Part shown: one piece after another, positions 1 to 8,176 of the stretch
Layout of the letters: each line of letters opens with the position of its first letter
Numbering within the stretch: position 1 is the first letter of the stretch
Position numbers and translations under genes: made by a program
Notes under the pieces: model-generated
Database searches by the model: none
Seen by the model: only the letters and a program-made list of their open reading frames with translations
Told to the model about the DNA's origin: nothing
Assembly (NCBI GenBank): GCA_016718565.1
Contig: JADKCZ010000008.1
Coordinates: 186,001 to 250,000 of the forward strand
From: Anaeromyxobacter sp.
GTDB lineage: Bacteria > Myxococcota > Myxococcia > Myxococcales > Anaeromyxobacteraceae
Reading direction: 5' to 3'
Length of the DNA: 64,000 nt

Positions 1-873
1 GCCTGCGCCTGTGACGTCGGCGCCACCTCCTGCCCGGGCCCGGGCACCCGCTGCGTGGACCCGCTGACCGACACCGGGAACTGCGGCGCCTGCCGGAACG
101 GCTGCGCCACCGGCCAGAGCTGCAGCGGCGGGGCCTGCCTGTGCCTGGCGCCGCGCCTGGAGTGCGGCGGCGCCTGCGTCGATCCCCGCACCGACGAGCG
201 GCACTGCGGGGCCTGCGGCGCCACCTGCGCGCTCGGCGCCACCTGCACCGCCGGCGTCTGCGCCTGCCCGGCCGGGCAGGTCGACTGCGCCGGCACCTGC
301 CGGGCGCTCGCCACCGATCCGCTCAACTGCGGCGCCTGTGGGACCCGCTGCGCCAGCGGCGCGACCTGCGCCGGGGGGAGCTGCGCCTGCCCGGGCGGCC
401 AGGTCACCTGCGGCGGCGCGCCCGGCGCCTGCGCCGACCTGGCCAGCGACCCGCTGCACTGCGGGACCTGCACCACCTCCTGCGCCGCGGGCCAGGCCTG
501 CACCCTCGGCACCTGCTGCGGCGCGGGGCTGCTGGCCTGCCCGGTCGGCGCGGCCAAGGCCTGCTGCGCCGGCACCAGCTGCTGCGCCGGCGGCTGCCAG
601 ACCGCCCACACGAACGGGCTCGGCCAGACCTACTACGACTGCAGCGCGCCCGGGACCTACACCCAGGCGGCCGCCCAGCGGGCCGCCGACGCCTGGTCGC
701 CGGCCGGCGGCCTCGACAGCGGCCAGTTCTGCGCCGGCAACTGCTACGCCCGGGCCACCGCCACCGCCGCCGCCACCTGGTGCTACGACGGCCTCTTCGC
801 CGGACGGGTCGAGCTCAACACCATCTCCATCGCCCCGCTCTGCCCCACCAGCGCCTCGCCAGGCTGGGACTGA
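1..873 (+). CDS. Cys-rich repeat protein, 5' end outside window
   Basis: The frame is open from base 1, so the N-terminus lies outside the window; 290 codons are visible before the TGA at 871-873. The protein is built from Cys-rich units of roughly 36-45 residues with the pattern D-x(5-8)-CGxC-x(3)-C-x(2)-G-x(2)-C-x(2)-G-x-C-x-C, seen at least four times. This is followed by a Cys-dense stretch (about nucleotides 510-600) and a non-repeat tail of about 90 residues. Such repeats are typical of secreted or surface proteins of Myxococcota, and the cysteines probably form disulfides outside the cytoplasm. Any signal peptide or lipobox would be in the missing part. No enzymatic motif is visible and the function is unknown. 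Confidence 0.8.
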   Translation, partial: ACACDVGATSCPGPGTRCVDPLTDTGNCGACRNGCATGQSCSGGACLCLAPRLECGGACVDPRTDERHCGACGATCALGATCTAGVCACPAGQVDCAGTCRALATDPLNCGACGTRCASGATCAGGSCACPGGQVTCGGAPGACADLASDPLHCGTCTTSCAAGQACTLGTCCGAGLLACPVGAAKACCAGTSCCAGGCQTAHTNGLGQTYYDCSAPGTYTQAAAQRAADAWSPAGGLDSGQFCAGNCYARATATAAATWCYDGLFAGRVELNTISIAPLCPTSASPGWD

Positions 874-930
874 CCGTCACGCCGGGCGGCCGGCCCGGGC
901 GGCTGAAGTCTTCTTTTAATCGCTGGGCCC

Positions 931-959
931 TCGACATTTGCGGTCGAAGCGACTAGTGT
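931..959 (+). promoter_or_regulatory. Sigma70-type promoter of the cold-shock gene
   Basis: TCGACA at 931-936 and TAGTGT at 954-959 are separated by 17 bases, close to the TTGACA-N17-TATAAT consensus. The predicted transcript would start near 966, which leaves a leader of about 70 bases before the cold-shock ATG. The AT-rich stretch at 911-920 lies just upstream and could act as an UP element. Confidence 0.5.
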
Positions 960-1036
960 GCGCCGGTCTCCCACGCCCAGAGTCGGCACCGGCGACCGGG
1001 TCGGCACGCCGCCGCCCGAACGAAAAGAGCGATCAG

Positions 1037-1240
1037 ATGGCCAGTGGTACCGTGAAGTGGTTCAACGACGCGAAGGGCTTCGGGTTCATCACTCAGGACG
1101 GCGGTGGCGAGGACGTCTTCTGCCACCACACCGCGATCGTCGCGGACGGCTTCCGCTCCCTCCAGGAGGGGCAGAAGGTGGAGTTCGAGGTGAAGAAGGG
1201 CCCCAAGGGCCTGCAGGCGGCGAACGTCCGCGCCATCTGA
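1037..1240 (+). CDS. Cold-shock domain protein (CspA family)
   Basis: This 67-residue protein is a single cold-shock domain, an OB fold that binds single-stranded RNA or DNA and melts RNA secondary structure in the cytoplasm. RNP1 is visible as KGFGFIT at about residues 13-19 and RNP2 as DVFCHH near residues 28-33; the Cys in RNP2 is a small departure from the usual Val. The N-terminal MxxGTVKWFN is canonical, which fixes the ATG at 1037 even though the upstream purine stretch is a weak ribosome site. The length is normal for the family. A promoter about 75 bases upstream and a strong terminator 25 bases downstream make it a single-gene unit. Identity is certain; which Csp paralogue it is cannot be told. 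Confidence 0.96.
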   Translation: MASGTVKWFNDAKGFGFITQDGGGEDVFCHHTAIVADGFRSLQEGQKVEFEVKKGPKGLQAANVRAI

Positions 1241-1264
1241 GCGCCAGACGCTTCGACCACGGAG

Positions 1265-1295
1265 GCCCGGCCATCGCGGCCGGGCTTTCTCTTTT
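1265..1295 (+). terminator. Rho-independent terminator of the cold-shock gene
   Basis: GCCCGGCC at 1265-1272 pairs perfectly with GGCCGGGC at 1278-1285 over a five-base loop, and the hairpin is followed by TTTCTCTTTT. It lies 25 bases past the cold-shock stop and is the clearest intrinsic terminator in the window. Confidence 0.85.
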
Positions 1296-1321
1296 CACGG
1301 GGCATCCAACAGGAGGACTGA

Positions 1322-1507
1322 ATGGCCTTCAACCCAGGGCACCTGAAGCGGCAGAAGGAAGCGAAGCGCGCCGAGAAGCAGCGCGAGAAGGACGCCAAGC
1401 GCGAGGAGCGCAAGAAGGAGAAGGACGAGCGCGGGCCGCTCGCCCCGGGTGAGGATCCGGACATCGCCGGCATCATCCCGGGCCCGCAGCCGAAGCCCGA
1501 GGAGTAG
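1322..1507 (+). CDS. Small highly charged protein of unknown function
   Basis: The ORF encodes 61 residues. Residues 9-38 are almost only Lys, Arg, Glu and Ala (QKEAKRAEKQREKDAKREE and onward) and would form one charged helix; the tail is Pro/Gly-rich and acidic. A strong ribosome site (AGGAGG) sits just ahead of the ATG, and the frame stays open through a K-rich stretch unusual for this GC-rich genome, so it is probably real. It follows the cold-shock terminator by about 25 bases, so it needs its own promoter or read-through. I do not recognise a named family; a nucleic-acid or ribosome-associated role is only a guess from charge. Confidence 0.7.
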   Translation: MAFNPGHLKRQKEAKRAEKQREKDAKREERKKEKDERGPLAPGEDPDIAGIIPGPQPKPEE

Positions 1508-1551
1508 CCACACCCTTCGCCGCCGGGCGCCGCTGGCGCACCGGCGGCGGC

Positions 1552-1576
1552 GGCCGTCCCCTCCCTGGGGGCGGCC
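1552..1576. terminator. Hairpin between convergent genes
   Basis: GGCCGTCCCC at 1552-1561 pairs with GGGGGCGGCC at 1567-1576 (ten pairs, one G-T) around a five-base loop. It sits between the convergent ends of the small charged ORF and cysS. There is no T-run on either side, so it is a possible two-way terminator only. Confidence 0.3.
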
Positions 1577-1638
1577 CTCGGCCCGAACGGTCACCTCCCG
1601 GCGCAGCGCGACGCGCGCGCAGGAGGTGGCCCGGGGCG

Positions 1639-3084
1639 CTACAGCACCTTCCAGGTCGTGCCCGCCGCGCCGTCCATGATGGCCACGCCCTGCCCCAGCA
1701 GCTCGTCGCGGATGGCGTCGGAGCGGGCGAAGTCCTTGGCCTGCCGAGCGGCCCGGCGCTCGGCCAGCCGCGCCTCCACCGCCGCCCCGTCCACCCCGCG
1801 CCGCGCCGCCGCCAGGTCGCGCAGCGCCAGCAGGGCCACGGCCGGGGGGCGCTGCAGGATGCCCAGGGTCTCGCCCACGGTGCGCGCCGCGCCGGCGAAG
1901 GCCGCCAGCTGGGCCTGCTGCGCCGGGGTCCGCCTGCCCTTCAGGTCGCACAGCGCGTTGGCGGCCGTGAAGGCCTCGGCCAGCAGGCCGAGCACCTGCG
2001 GCGTGTTGAAGTCGTCGTCCAGCGCGGCGCGGCAGCGCTCCACCAGCCCGTCGTCCGCCGCCGCGGCCGCCCCGCCCGCGGCGCGGTCGGCCTTCTCCAG
2101 CGTCTCGTAGAGGTAGCCGAGCCGCCGGTCTGCCTCGGCCAGGATGGTGTCGGAGAAGTTGAAGTCGCGCCGGTACTGCGTGCCCAGCAGGAAGAAGCGC
2201 AGCCCCTCGGCGTCCCAGCGCTCCAGCACCTGGCGCACCGTGAAGAAGTTGCCCAGCGACTTCGACATCTTCTCGTCGTCGATCTCCACGAAGCCGTTGT
2301 GCAGCCAGGCGCGGGCGTAGCTGTCGGCGCGCACGCCGTCGCCGCAGGCGCAGACCGACTGGGCGATCTCGTTGGTGTGGTGCGGGAAGACCAGGTCCTT
2401 GCCGCCGGTGTGCAGGTCGAAGGTGTCGCCCAGGTGCTTCCGGGTCATGGCCGAGCACTCGATGTGCCAGCCGGGGCGGCCGTCGCCCCAGGGCGAGGGC
2501 CAGCGCGGCTCGCCCGGCTTGGCCGCCTTCCAGAGGGCGAAGTCGAGCGGGTCGTGCTTCACCTCGCCGGTGGCCACCCTGGCCCCGGCCAGCAGGTCGT
2601 CGAGGTTGCGCCCGGAGAGCTGCCCGTAGGCCGGGAACTTGCGGACCGCGAAGTAGACGTCGCCGTTGCCGGGGGCGTAGGCGAACCCCTTCTCCACCAG
2701 CGTGGCGATCAGCGCCACGATCTCCGGGATGTGGCCGGAGACGCGCGGCTCCACGTCGGGCCTGAGGCAGCCGAGCGCGTCCAGGTCGCGGTGGAACTCG
2801 TCGGCGAAGCGGGCCGCCAGCGCCACCGGGTCCTCGCCGCGCTCGTTGGCGCGCTGGATGATCTTGTCGTCGACGTCGGTGAAGTTGCGCACGTACGTCA
2901 CGACCAGGCCGCGCGCCCGGAGGTGGCGCACCACCACGTCCCACACCACGTAGCAGCGGGCGTGGCCCAGGTGGGAGAGGTCGTAGACGGTGGGGCCGCA
3001 GGCGTAGAGGCCGATCCGGCCCGGGACCAGCGGCACCAGCGGGCGCTTGCCGCCGGAGAGGGTGTCGTGGATCTGGATGGTCAT
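1639..3084 (-). CDS. cysS: Cysteine--tRNA ligase
   Basis: CysRS charges tRNA-Cys with cysteine using ATP, in the cytoplasm. The 481-residue protein has the class I signatures: HLGH at residues 38-41 (HIGH motif) and KMSKS at 272-276. The zinc site that recognises cysteine is visible as C29 (ACGPTVYD), C210 (WHIEC), and H235 and E239 in the PHHTNE motif. Length is near the usual 460-480. The ATG at 3084 starts the typical N-terminus that leads to YACGPTVYD. It is the last gene of a minus-strand run after ispDF and a small membrane protein, with a 14-base gap to the latter. Confidence 0.98.
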   Translation of the reverse strand: MTIQIHDTLSGGKRPLVPLVPGRIGLYACGPTVYDLSHLGHARCYVVWDVVVRHLRARGLVVTYVRNFTDVDDKIIQRANERGEDPVALAARFADEFHRDLDALGCLRPDVEPRVSGHIPEIVALIATLVEKGFAYAPGNGDVYFAVRKFPAYGQLSGRNLDDLLAGARVATGEVKHDPLDFALWKAAKPGEPRWPSPWGDGRPGWHIECSAMTRKHLGDTFDLHTGGKDLVFPHHTNEIAQSVCACGDGVRADSYARAWLHNGFVEIDDEKMSKSLGNFFTVRQVLERWDAEGLRFFLLGTQYRRDFNFSDTILAEADRRLGYLYETLEKADRAAGGAAAAADDGLVERCRAALDDDFNTPQVLGLLAEAFTAANALCDLKGRRTPAQQAQLAAFAGAARTVGETLGILQRPPAVALLALRDLAAARRGVDGAAVEARLAERRAARQAKDFARSDAIRDELLGQGVAIMDGAAGTTWKVL

Positions 3085-3098
3085 GGTGGGGGGCGGGG

Positions 3099-3749
3099 TC
3101 AGCGGGCCAGCGCCTTCACGAGGGCGCGCAGGTTGACGGCCAGGACGAGGAGGAGCACCGCCGCGCCCAGCACCGGCAGCCAGCGCTCGCGGGGGCGCTC
3201 GCCGTCGCGCAGGACCAGCCAGCGATCCTCCAGCGGGGCGCCCCGGGCCTTCAGGGCGGCCGCCACCTCGGCGTAGTCGGCGCGGGCGGCGGCGGGCAGG
3301 AGGCGCCCCTCGTAGACCGGCGGGCCGCCGCGGCCGGGCCGGTCCACCAGCAGGTTGGTCCCGGCCACCCGGCCCACGGTGCGCTGCTGCCCGGTGCGCG
3401 CCACGGTGACCGGCACCGCGTCGCCGAGCTCGCCGCGCACCTGCACCAGCCGGTTCTCGCGGGCCCGGTCGAGCGCGTAGGCGCCGGGCCCGCCCAGGTC
3501 GATGGGGTCGCGCGCCGACAGCACGTAGGCCACGTCGGCCGAGAGCTCCCAGAGCAGCCAGCCGGAGACCAGCACGGCCAGGGTGGCGAAGATGGGCGAG
3601 CGGGCCAGCAGCGGCGACTCGCGGCGCGGGCGCGGCGGGGGCGGCGCGACCTCACCGGGTGCGGTGGGCCCGGGCGCGGCCTCCCCGGGGGCGGCGAAGA
3701 AGGCCTCCTCGGCCGGGGGCGGCGCGGGCGGCGGGGTGGGCCGGCTCAC
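3099..3749 (-). CDS. Two-TM membrane protein of unknown function
   Basis: The 216-residue protein starts with a Pro/Ala-rich cytoplasmic segment of about 45 residues, has a membrane helix near residues 50-70, a loop of about 120 residues, and a second helix near the C-terminus (AAVLLLVLAVNLRALV). The loop reads like a small beta domain. It starts with GTG at 3749, which overlaps the ispDF stop by four bases, so translation is probably coupled; cysS follows after 14 bases. I recognise no catalytic motif. The position between an isoprenoid gene and a tRNA synthetase gives no clear hint of function. Confidence 0.8.
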   Translation of the reverse strand: MSRPTPPPAPPPAEEAFFAAPGEAAPGPTAPGEVAPPPPRPRRESPLLARSPIFATLAVLVSGWLLWELSADVAYVLSARDPIDLGGPGAYALDRARENRLVQVRGELGDAVPVTVARTGQQRTVGRVAGTNLLVDRPGRGGPPVYEGRLLPAAARADYAEVAAALKARGAPLEDRWLVLRDGERPRERWLPVLGAAVLLLVLAVNLRALVKALAR

Positions 3750-4903
3750 GCGCCCCTCCGCACCAGCAGCGCCACCGCGTGGGCGGCGATGCCCTCGCCG
3801 CGGCCGACGAACCCCATCCCCTCGCCGGTGGTGGCCTTGACGTTGACCTGCGCCGGCGAGGCGCCCAGCGCCTCCGCCAGCCGGGCCCGCATCTCCTCGG
3901 TCCGCGGCGCGATCCTGGGGCGCCGGGCCGCCAGGGTGACGTCGGCGTTGCCGAGCCGCCAGCCGGCCGCGGCGGCCTTGGCCGCGATCTCGCGGAGCAG
4001 CACCAGCGAGCTGACCCCCTTCCAGCGCGGGTCGGTGTCCGGGAAGTGGCGGCCCAGGTCGCCCAGGCCGGCCGCGCCCAGGATGGCGTCGCCGATGGCG
4101 TGGGCGCAGACGTCGGCGTCGGAGTGGCCCAGCAGGCCGTCACCCTCGAACTCCACGCCGCCCAGCACCAGCCGCCGCCCGGCCTCGAAGCGGTGGCAGT
4201 CGTAGGCCACCCCGGTGGCGAAGGGGGCCTCGGTGAGGGCCCGGGCCCGCGCCACGTCCTCCGGGGTGGTGATCTTGAAGTTGGCTGGCTCGCCCGGCAC
4301 CAGCGCCACCTGGGCGCCGAGCCGCTCCACCAGGCCGCACTCGTCGGTGGCCGAGGAGGCGTCCGCGCCGGCCGCCTGGTAGGCGCGCAGCAGCAGGTCG
4401 CGCCGGAAGCCCTGGGGCGTCTGGGCCAGCCAGAGGGTGCGCCGATCCAGGGTCTCGGCCACCACCGGCAGGCCGGGGCTGGCCCGCTTGACCGTGTCGG
4501 TCACCGGCAGCGCCGCCAGCGCCGCGCCGCCGGCCGCGGCGGCCTGGGCCACCCTGAGGACCAGGTCGGGCGAGGCGAACGGGCGCGCCGCGTCGTGCAC
4601 CAGCACCACCGCGCAGCCCTCCAGGGCCTCGAGGCCGGCCAGCACCGAGTCGGCCCGCTGGGCCCCGCCGGCCACCACCCGGACGCCCTTGCCGAGGTCC
4701 TGGAGCTCGGCCTGGCCGCGTCCCTCCTCGCCAGGGGGCACCACCACCACCAGGTCGTCCACCGCCGGGCAGTCCGCCAGCAGCCTGGCCGAGCGCCGCA
4801 GCACCGACTCCCCGCCCAGGGTGAGCCACTGCTTGGCCACCCCGGCCCGCAGCCCGGCGCCGCCCGCTGCCACGATGGCCCCCACCCGCTCCCCGGCGAT
4901 CAT
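3746..4903 (-). CDS. ispDF: Bifunctional IspD/IspF isoprenoid enzyme
   Basis: The protein catalyses two non-consecutive steps of the MEP pathway: CTP-dependent formation of CDP-methylerythritol (IspD) and cyclisation to MEcPP (IspF). The IspD half (about residues 1-225) shows AIVAAGGAGLRAGVAKQ, VHDAARPF, QTPQGFRRD and TDECGLVE. The IspF half (about 227-385) shows the zinc-binding DCH, GHSDADVCAHAIGDA, HFPDTDP and the C-terminal ATTGEGMGFVGRGEGI motif. I chose the ATG at 4903 (385 residues) because GGAGGAG stands three bases before it and IspD begins right after; an in-frame start 26 codons earlier would add an Arg/Ala-rich stretch unlike the family. The stop overlaps the next gene by four bases. 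Confidence 0.97.
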   Translation of the reverse strand: MIAGERVGAIVAAGGAGLRAGVAKQWLTLGGESVLRRSARLLADCPAVDDLVVVVPPGEEGRGQAELQDLGKGVRVVAGGAQRADSVLAGLEALEGCAVVLVHDAARPFASPDLVLRVAQAAAAGGAALAALPVTDTVKRASPGLPVVAETLDRRTLWLAQTPQGFRRDLLLRAYQAAGADASSATDECGLVERLGAQVALVPGEPANFKITTPEDVARARALTEAPFATGVAYDCHRFEAGRRLVLGGVEFEGDGLLGHSDADVCAHAIGDAILGAAGLGDLGRHFPDTDPRWKGVSSLVLLREIAAKAAAAGWRLGNADVTLAARRPRIAPRTEEMRARLAEALGASPAQVNVKATTGEGMGFVGRGEGIAAHAVALLVRRGA

Positions 4904-5067
4904 CCGCTCCTCCAGCCGCGCCGCGCCCGCTCGGGGCCCGGCGGCGGCGCTGGCACCTCGGCTGCACTCCCCGGGCGGCATGCGCTCGCTGGCGCCACCC
5001 GCCGCCCGGAAGCCCCGGAAACGAGAACGCCGCGCGGACGGGGGTCCGGGCGGCGGTCCAGCCCTGC

Positions 5068-5092
5068 CCGCCCCGGCGTGCGGCCGGGGCGG
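5068..5092 (-). terminator. Strong GC hairpin after cdnL
   Basis: CCGCCCCGGC at 5068-5077 pairs fully with GCCGGGGCGG at 5083-5092 over a five-base loop. It begins only five bases past the cdnL stop on the minus strand. No T-run follows, so it may slow polymerase or protect the 3' end instead of terminating alone. Confidence 0.4.
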
Positions 5093-5096
5093 CCGG

Positions 5097-5612
5097 TCAA
5101 CAGTTGAAGATCTTCTTCAGGTCGGTCTCGACGTCCTGCTCGTCGCACTCCTTGGCGATGGCCAGCTCCTTGATGAGGAGCGAGCGGGCCGTGTCGAGCA
5201 TCTTCCGCTCGCCGAAGGAGAGGTCCTTGTCGGAGCGGAGCAGGTAGAGGTCGCGCAGCACCTCCGCGATCTCGAAGACCGAGCCCGTCTTGATCTTGTC
5301 CATGTACTCGCGGTACCGGCGGTTCCAGGTCGTGGAGTCGACCGAGACCTCCTTCTCGCGCAGGATGGCGTAGACCTTCTTGACGTCCTTCTCGCCGATG
5401 ATCTCGCGCAGGCCGACCGAGTTGACCTTGTTCATCGGGATCATGATCTTCATCCCGTTCTCGAGGATCCGCAGCACGTAGAAGGACTGGCGCTGGCCGG
5501 CCACCTCCTTGTGCTCGATGCCCAGGACCTCGCCCACCCCCTGTCCGGGGTAGACGGCCTTGTCACCGACCTTGAAGCTCGGGGAAACCTGAGTAGACTG
5601 CGTAGCCGCCAT
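5097..5612 (-). CDS. cdnL: CarD/CdnL family RNA polymerase-binding regulator
   Basis: The 171-residue protein has an N-terminal CarD/TRCF RNAP-interaction domain (about residues 10-70, with FKVGDKAVYPGQGVGEV and MIPMNKVNSVG) and a helical C-terminal domain that contacts the upstream edge of the -10 element (W near residue 96, then RRYREYMDKIKTG). CdnL proteins stabilise open complexes at rRNA and other promoters and are essential in Myxococcus xanthus. Length fits CdnL (about 160-165) and not the long CarD with an HMGA tail. The ATG at 5612 has GGAGG five bases upstream; an ORF start at 5708 would run through the promoter region. Confidence 0.95.
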   Translation of the reverse strand: MAATQSTQVSPSFKVGDKAVYPGQGVGEVLGIEHKEVAGQRQSFYVLRILENGMKIMIPMNKVNSVGLREIIGEKDVKKVYAILREKEVSVDSTTWNRRYREYMDKIKTGSVFEIAEVLRDLYLLRSDKDLSFGERKMLDTARSLLIKELAIAKECDEQDVETDLKKIFNC

Positions 5613-5684
5613 TCGCACCTCCGCTCGCCATGGCTTCCCGGCCCCCTCCTGATAGGAGGGCCGAGGCGGGAGCTTAGTCGCGGA

Positions 5685-5713
5685 GAAGTACCACGTTTTT
5701 CGGACCAAATCAA
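5685..5713 (-). promoter_or_regulatory. Candidate cdnL promoter
   Basis: On the minus strand TTGATT (5713-5708) and TACTTC (5690-5685) are separated by 17 bases in an AT-richer patch that stands out from the surrounding sequence. The leader to the ATG at 5612 would be about 65 bases. Confidence 0.4.
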
Positions 5714-5773
5714 TATCACTCGGGATTTCCCCCGTGGGCGCGGCGCGTCAACGGGCGCAGTCCGGATTCATCC

Positions 5774-8176
5774 ATGAATCCGAGCGCACCCCTCCTGCCG
5801 CTGGCCGTGGGGCTGCTGCTCGGCGCCGCCCTGTCGCTCGGCGGTGTCCCGTTCCACCCCGCCGGGCTCGTTGCGCTTCCCCTGGCCGCCTCGCCGCCGC
5901 TGGCCCCGGTGGCCTTCGCCGCCGCGGGCTGGCTCTCGGCCGACCTGGCCAGGGCGACCCCCGCCCCCAGGGTCCCGGAGCACCCCGTCGAGCTGGAGGG
6001 GCGTGTCACCACCGTCCCTTCGCCGGGCTTCGACCGGCTGCGCTTCACCCTGCGGACCCCGGCAGGCGATCTCTACGAGGTGCTGGCGCCGCCGGCCGCC
6101 TGGCCGCTTTCGGCGGGTGACCGGCTCCGCTTCCCGGCGCGGCTGGCGCGCCCACCCGGACCGCGCAACCCAGGCGCCGCCGATCAGGCCGCCCGGCTGG
6201 CCGCGGTGGGCGTGGCGCTGCAGGCGCAGGCCCTGCTCCCGCCCGTGCGGGTGGCGCCCCCGAGCCCGCTGGCCTGGCTGGAGCGGGGTCGCGAGCGCTT
6301 CGCCGAGGCGGCCAGGGCCGCCCTGCCCGCCCGGGAGGCCGGGCTGGTGCGCGCCATCGGGACGGGCGACCGGGCCGGGCTCGACCAGGCCACCAGCGAC
6401 TCCTTCGCCCGCTCCGGCCTGGCCCACGTGCTGGCCGTCTCCGGCCTGCACCTGGTGGTGGTGGCGGCCGGGCTGGCCTGGCTGCTGGGGGCCGGCCTGG
6501 CCCGGGTGGAGCCGCTGGCCGCGCGGTACGACACCCGCCGCCTGGCGGCGGCGCTGGCCCTGCCGGCGGTGCTGGCCTACACCCTGGCCACCGGCGCCGG
6601 GTTCGCCATCGTCCGCGCCGCCCTGGCCTCGGGCGCCCTCTTCGGCGCCAGCCTGCTCGACCGCGAGGGCTCCTCCTCCAACACCCTGGGGCTGGCCACC
6701 CTGGCGGTGCTGGCGGTGGAGCCGGGGGCCCTGCTCGACCCGTCGCTGCAGCTCTCGCTGGCCTCGGTGGCCGGGCTGGTGGCGCTGGCCGGACCGCTCC
6801 GCCGGGCCCTCCCCTTCGCTCGGCCCCACCGCGGCAGCTGGCGGGCTCGCCTGCTCGAGCCCCTGCTGGCCGGCCTGGCCGCGACCGTGGCGGCCAGCCT
6901 GGCCACGGCCCCCATCCTGGCGCTCCACTTCCACCGCCTGCCCGCCCTGGGCGTGCTGGCCAACCTGGCCGGCGTCCCCATCGGCACGGCGCTCACCGCC
7001 CTGACCGCCGCCGCGGCCCTGCTGGCGGCCGCCTGGCCCCCGCTGGCCCTGCCGCTCCTCTGGGTGTGCCGCCCGCTGGCGACCGCCCTGCTGGCGGTCT
7101 CGGATGCCGCCGCCGCCCCGTCGTTCGCGGTGATCGGGGTGGCCTCGCCCGGGCCGCTGGTGGCCGGCGTGGCCTGCGCCCTGGCCCTCTCGCTGGGGTG
7201 GCTGCGGGGGATGGCTCGCTGGGCCGCGGCCGCGGCCTTCGTGGCCTGCCTGGCCCTGCCCGGGCCGGTGCGGGCCGCCGCCGCCCGGTCGCGCGGGCAG
7301 CTGGAGGTCATCTTCACCTCGGTGGGCCAGGGCGACGCCACGCTGCTCAGGCTGCCCGACGGCGCGGCCGTGCTGGTGGACGCCGGCGGGACCTTCCCGG
7401 GCGGCGTCGACCCTGGCGCCCGCGACCTGGTGCCGCTGCTCCGCGACCTCGGCGTGGAGCGGCTGGCGCTGGTGGTCGTGTCGCACCCCCACCCGGATCA
7501 CACGCTCGGGCTGGCGGCCGTGGCGGCGGCCTTCCCGGTGGAGGAGGTCATCCTGGGCGGCGGGCCGCCCGACGGGGCGGTGGCCGAGGTGCTGGCCCGT
7601 CTCCCGGCCGCCCGCCGGCTGCGCCGCGGCCAGGCCTGGGAGCGGGCCGGGGTGCGGCTGCTGGCCGTCTCGGCCGACGACCCGGCGCTCGAGGAGAACG
7701 ACGCCTCGCTGGTGCTGCGCGTCGAGCACGGCCGGACCGCGCTGCTCCTCACCGGCGACCTGGAGGGCGCGGGCGAGGCGGCGGCGCTGGCCGCCTCGGG
7801 CCCGCTGCTGCGCGCCGACCTGGTGAAGGTGCCGCACCACGGGAGCCGGACCAGCTCGTCGGTGCCGTTCGTCGAGCTGGTGCGCCCGACCTGGGCCGTG
7901 GCCAGCCTGGGGGCCGGCAACCGCTTCGGCTTCCCGCACGCCGAGGCCGAGGCGCGCTGGCGCGGCGCCGGCGCGGCCTGGGCCCGGACCGACCAGGGGG
8001 CGGCGCGCTTCCTCTCGGACGGGGAGGCCTTCCGGAGGGTGCCGGCCGGCGACGCCGTGGACCCGCTGGCGGTGTGGCGGGAGCGGCGGGCGCCGGCATC
8101 GGTCCCGGACGGCGGAGCCGTGGCCCGTGAGCCAGCGCCGGCGCTCGGTGAGTCGCACGGGAAGGAGGGGCCATGA
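5774..8176 (+). CDS. comEC: ComEC/Rec2 family DNA uptake channel protein
   Basis: ComEC is the inner-membrane channel that carries single-stranded DNA into the cytoplasm during natural transformation. The 800-residue protein has an N-terminal set of hydrophobic helices and an OB-like region, a Competence domain with many membrane helices (about residues 180-510; LAHVLAVSGLHLVVVAAGLAW is typical), and a C-terminal metallo-beta-lactamase-fold domain (about 515-760). The latter shows VGQGDATLL, SHPHPDHT near 570, LTGDLE near 660 and PHHGSRTSS near 686. Length is normal. It starts 160 bases from cdnL, divergently, and its stop overlaps the FHA gene start (ATGA). Other competence genes are not in the window. 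Confidence 0.95.
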   Translation: MNPSAPLLPLAVGLLLGAALSLGGVPFHPAGLVALPLAASPPLAPVAFAAAGWLSADLARATPAPRVPEHPVELEGRVTTVPSPGFDRLRFTLRTPAGDLYEVLAPPAAWPLSAGDRLRFPARLARPPGPRNPGAADQAARLAAVGVALQAQALLPPVRVAPPSPLAWLERGRERFAEAARAALPAREAGLVRAIGTGDRAGLDQATSDSFARSGLAHVLAVSGLHLVVVAAGLAWLLGAGLARVEPLAARYDTRRLAAALALPAVLAYTLATGAGFAIVRAALASGALFGASLLDREGSSSNTLGLATLAVLAVEPGALLDPSLQLSLASVAGLVALAGPLRRALPFARPHRGSWRARLLEPLLAGLAATVAASLATAPILALHFHRLPALGVLANLAGVPIGTALTALTAAAALLAAAWPPLALPLLWVCRPLATALLAVSDAAAAPSFAVIGVASPGPLVAGVACALALSLGWLRGMARWAAAAAFVACLALPGPVRAAAARSRGQLEVIFTSVGQGDATLLRLPDGAAVLVDAGGTFPGGVDPGARDLVPLLRDLGVERLALVVVSHPHPDHTLGLAAVAAAFPVEEVILGGGPPDGAVAEVLARLPAARRLRRGQAWERAGVRLLAVSADDPALEENDASLVLRVEHGRTALLLTGDLEGAGEAAALAASGPLLRADLVKVPHHGSRTSSSVPFVELVRPTWAVASLGAGNRFGFPHAEAEARWRGAGAAWARTDQGAARFLSDGEAFRRVPAGDAVDPLAVWRERRAPASVPDGGAVAREPAPALGESHGKEGP

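Noticed and set aside
4904..4981. Longer ispDF start at 4981
   Set aside because: It would add 26 residues with no family match, while GGAGGAG precedes the ATG at 4903.
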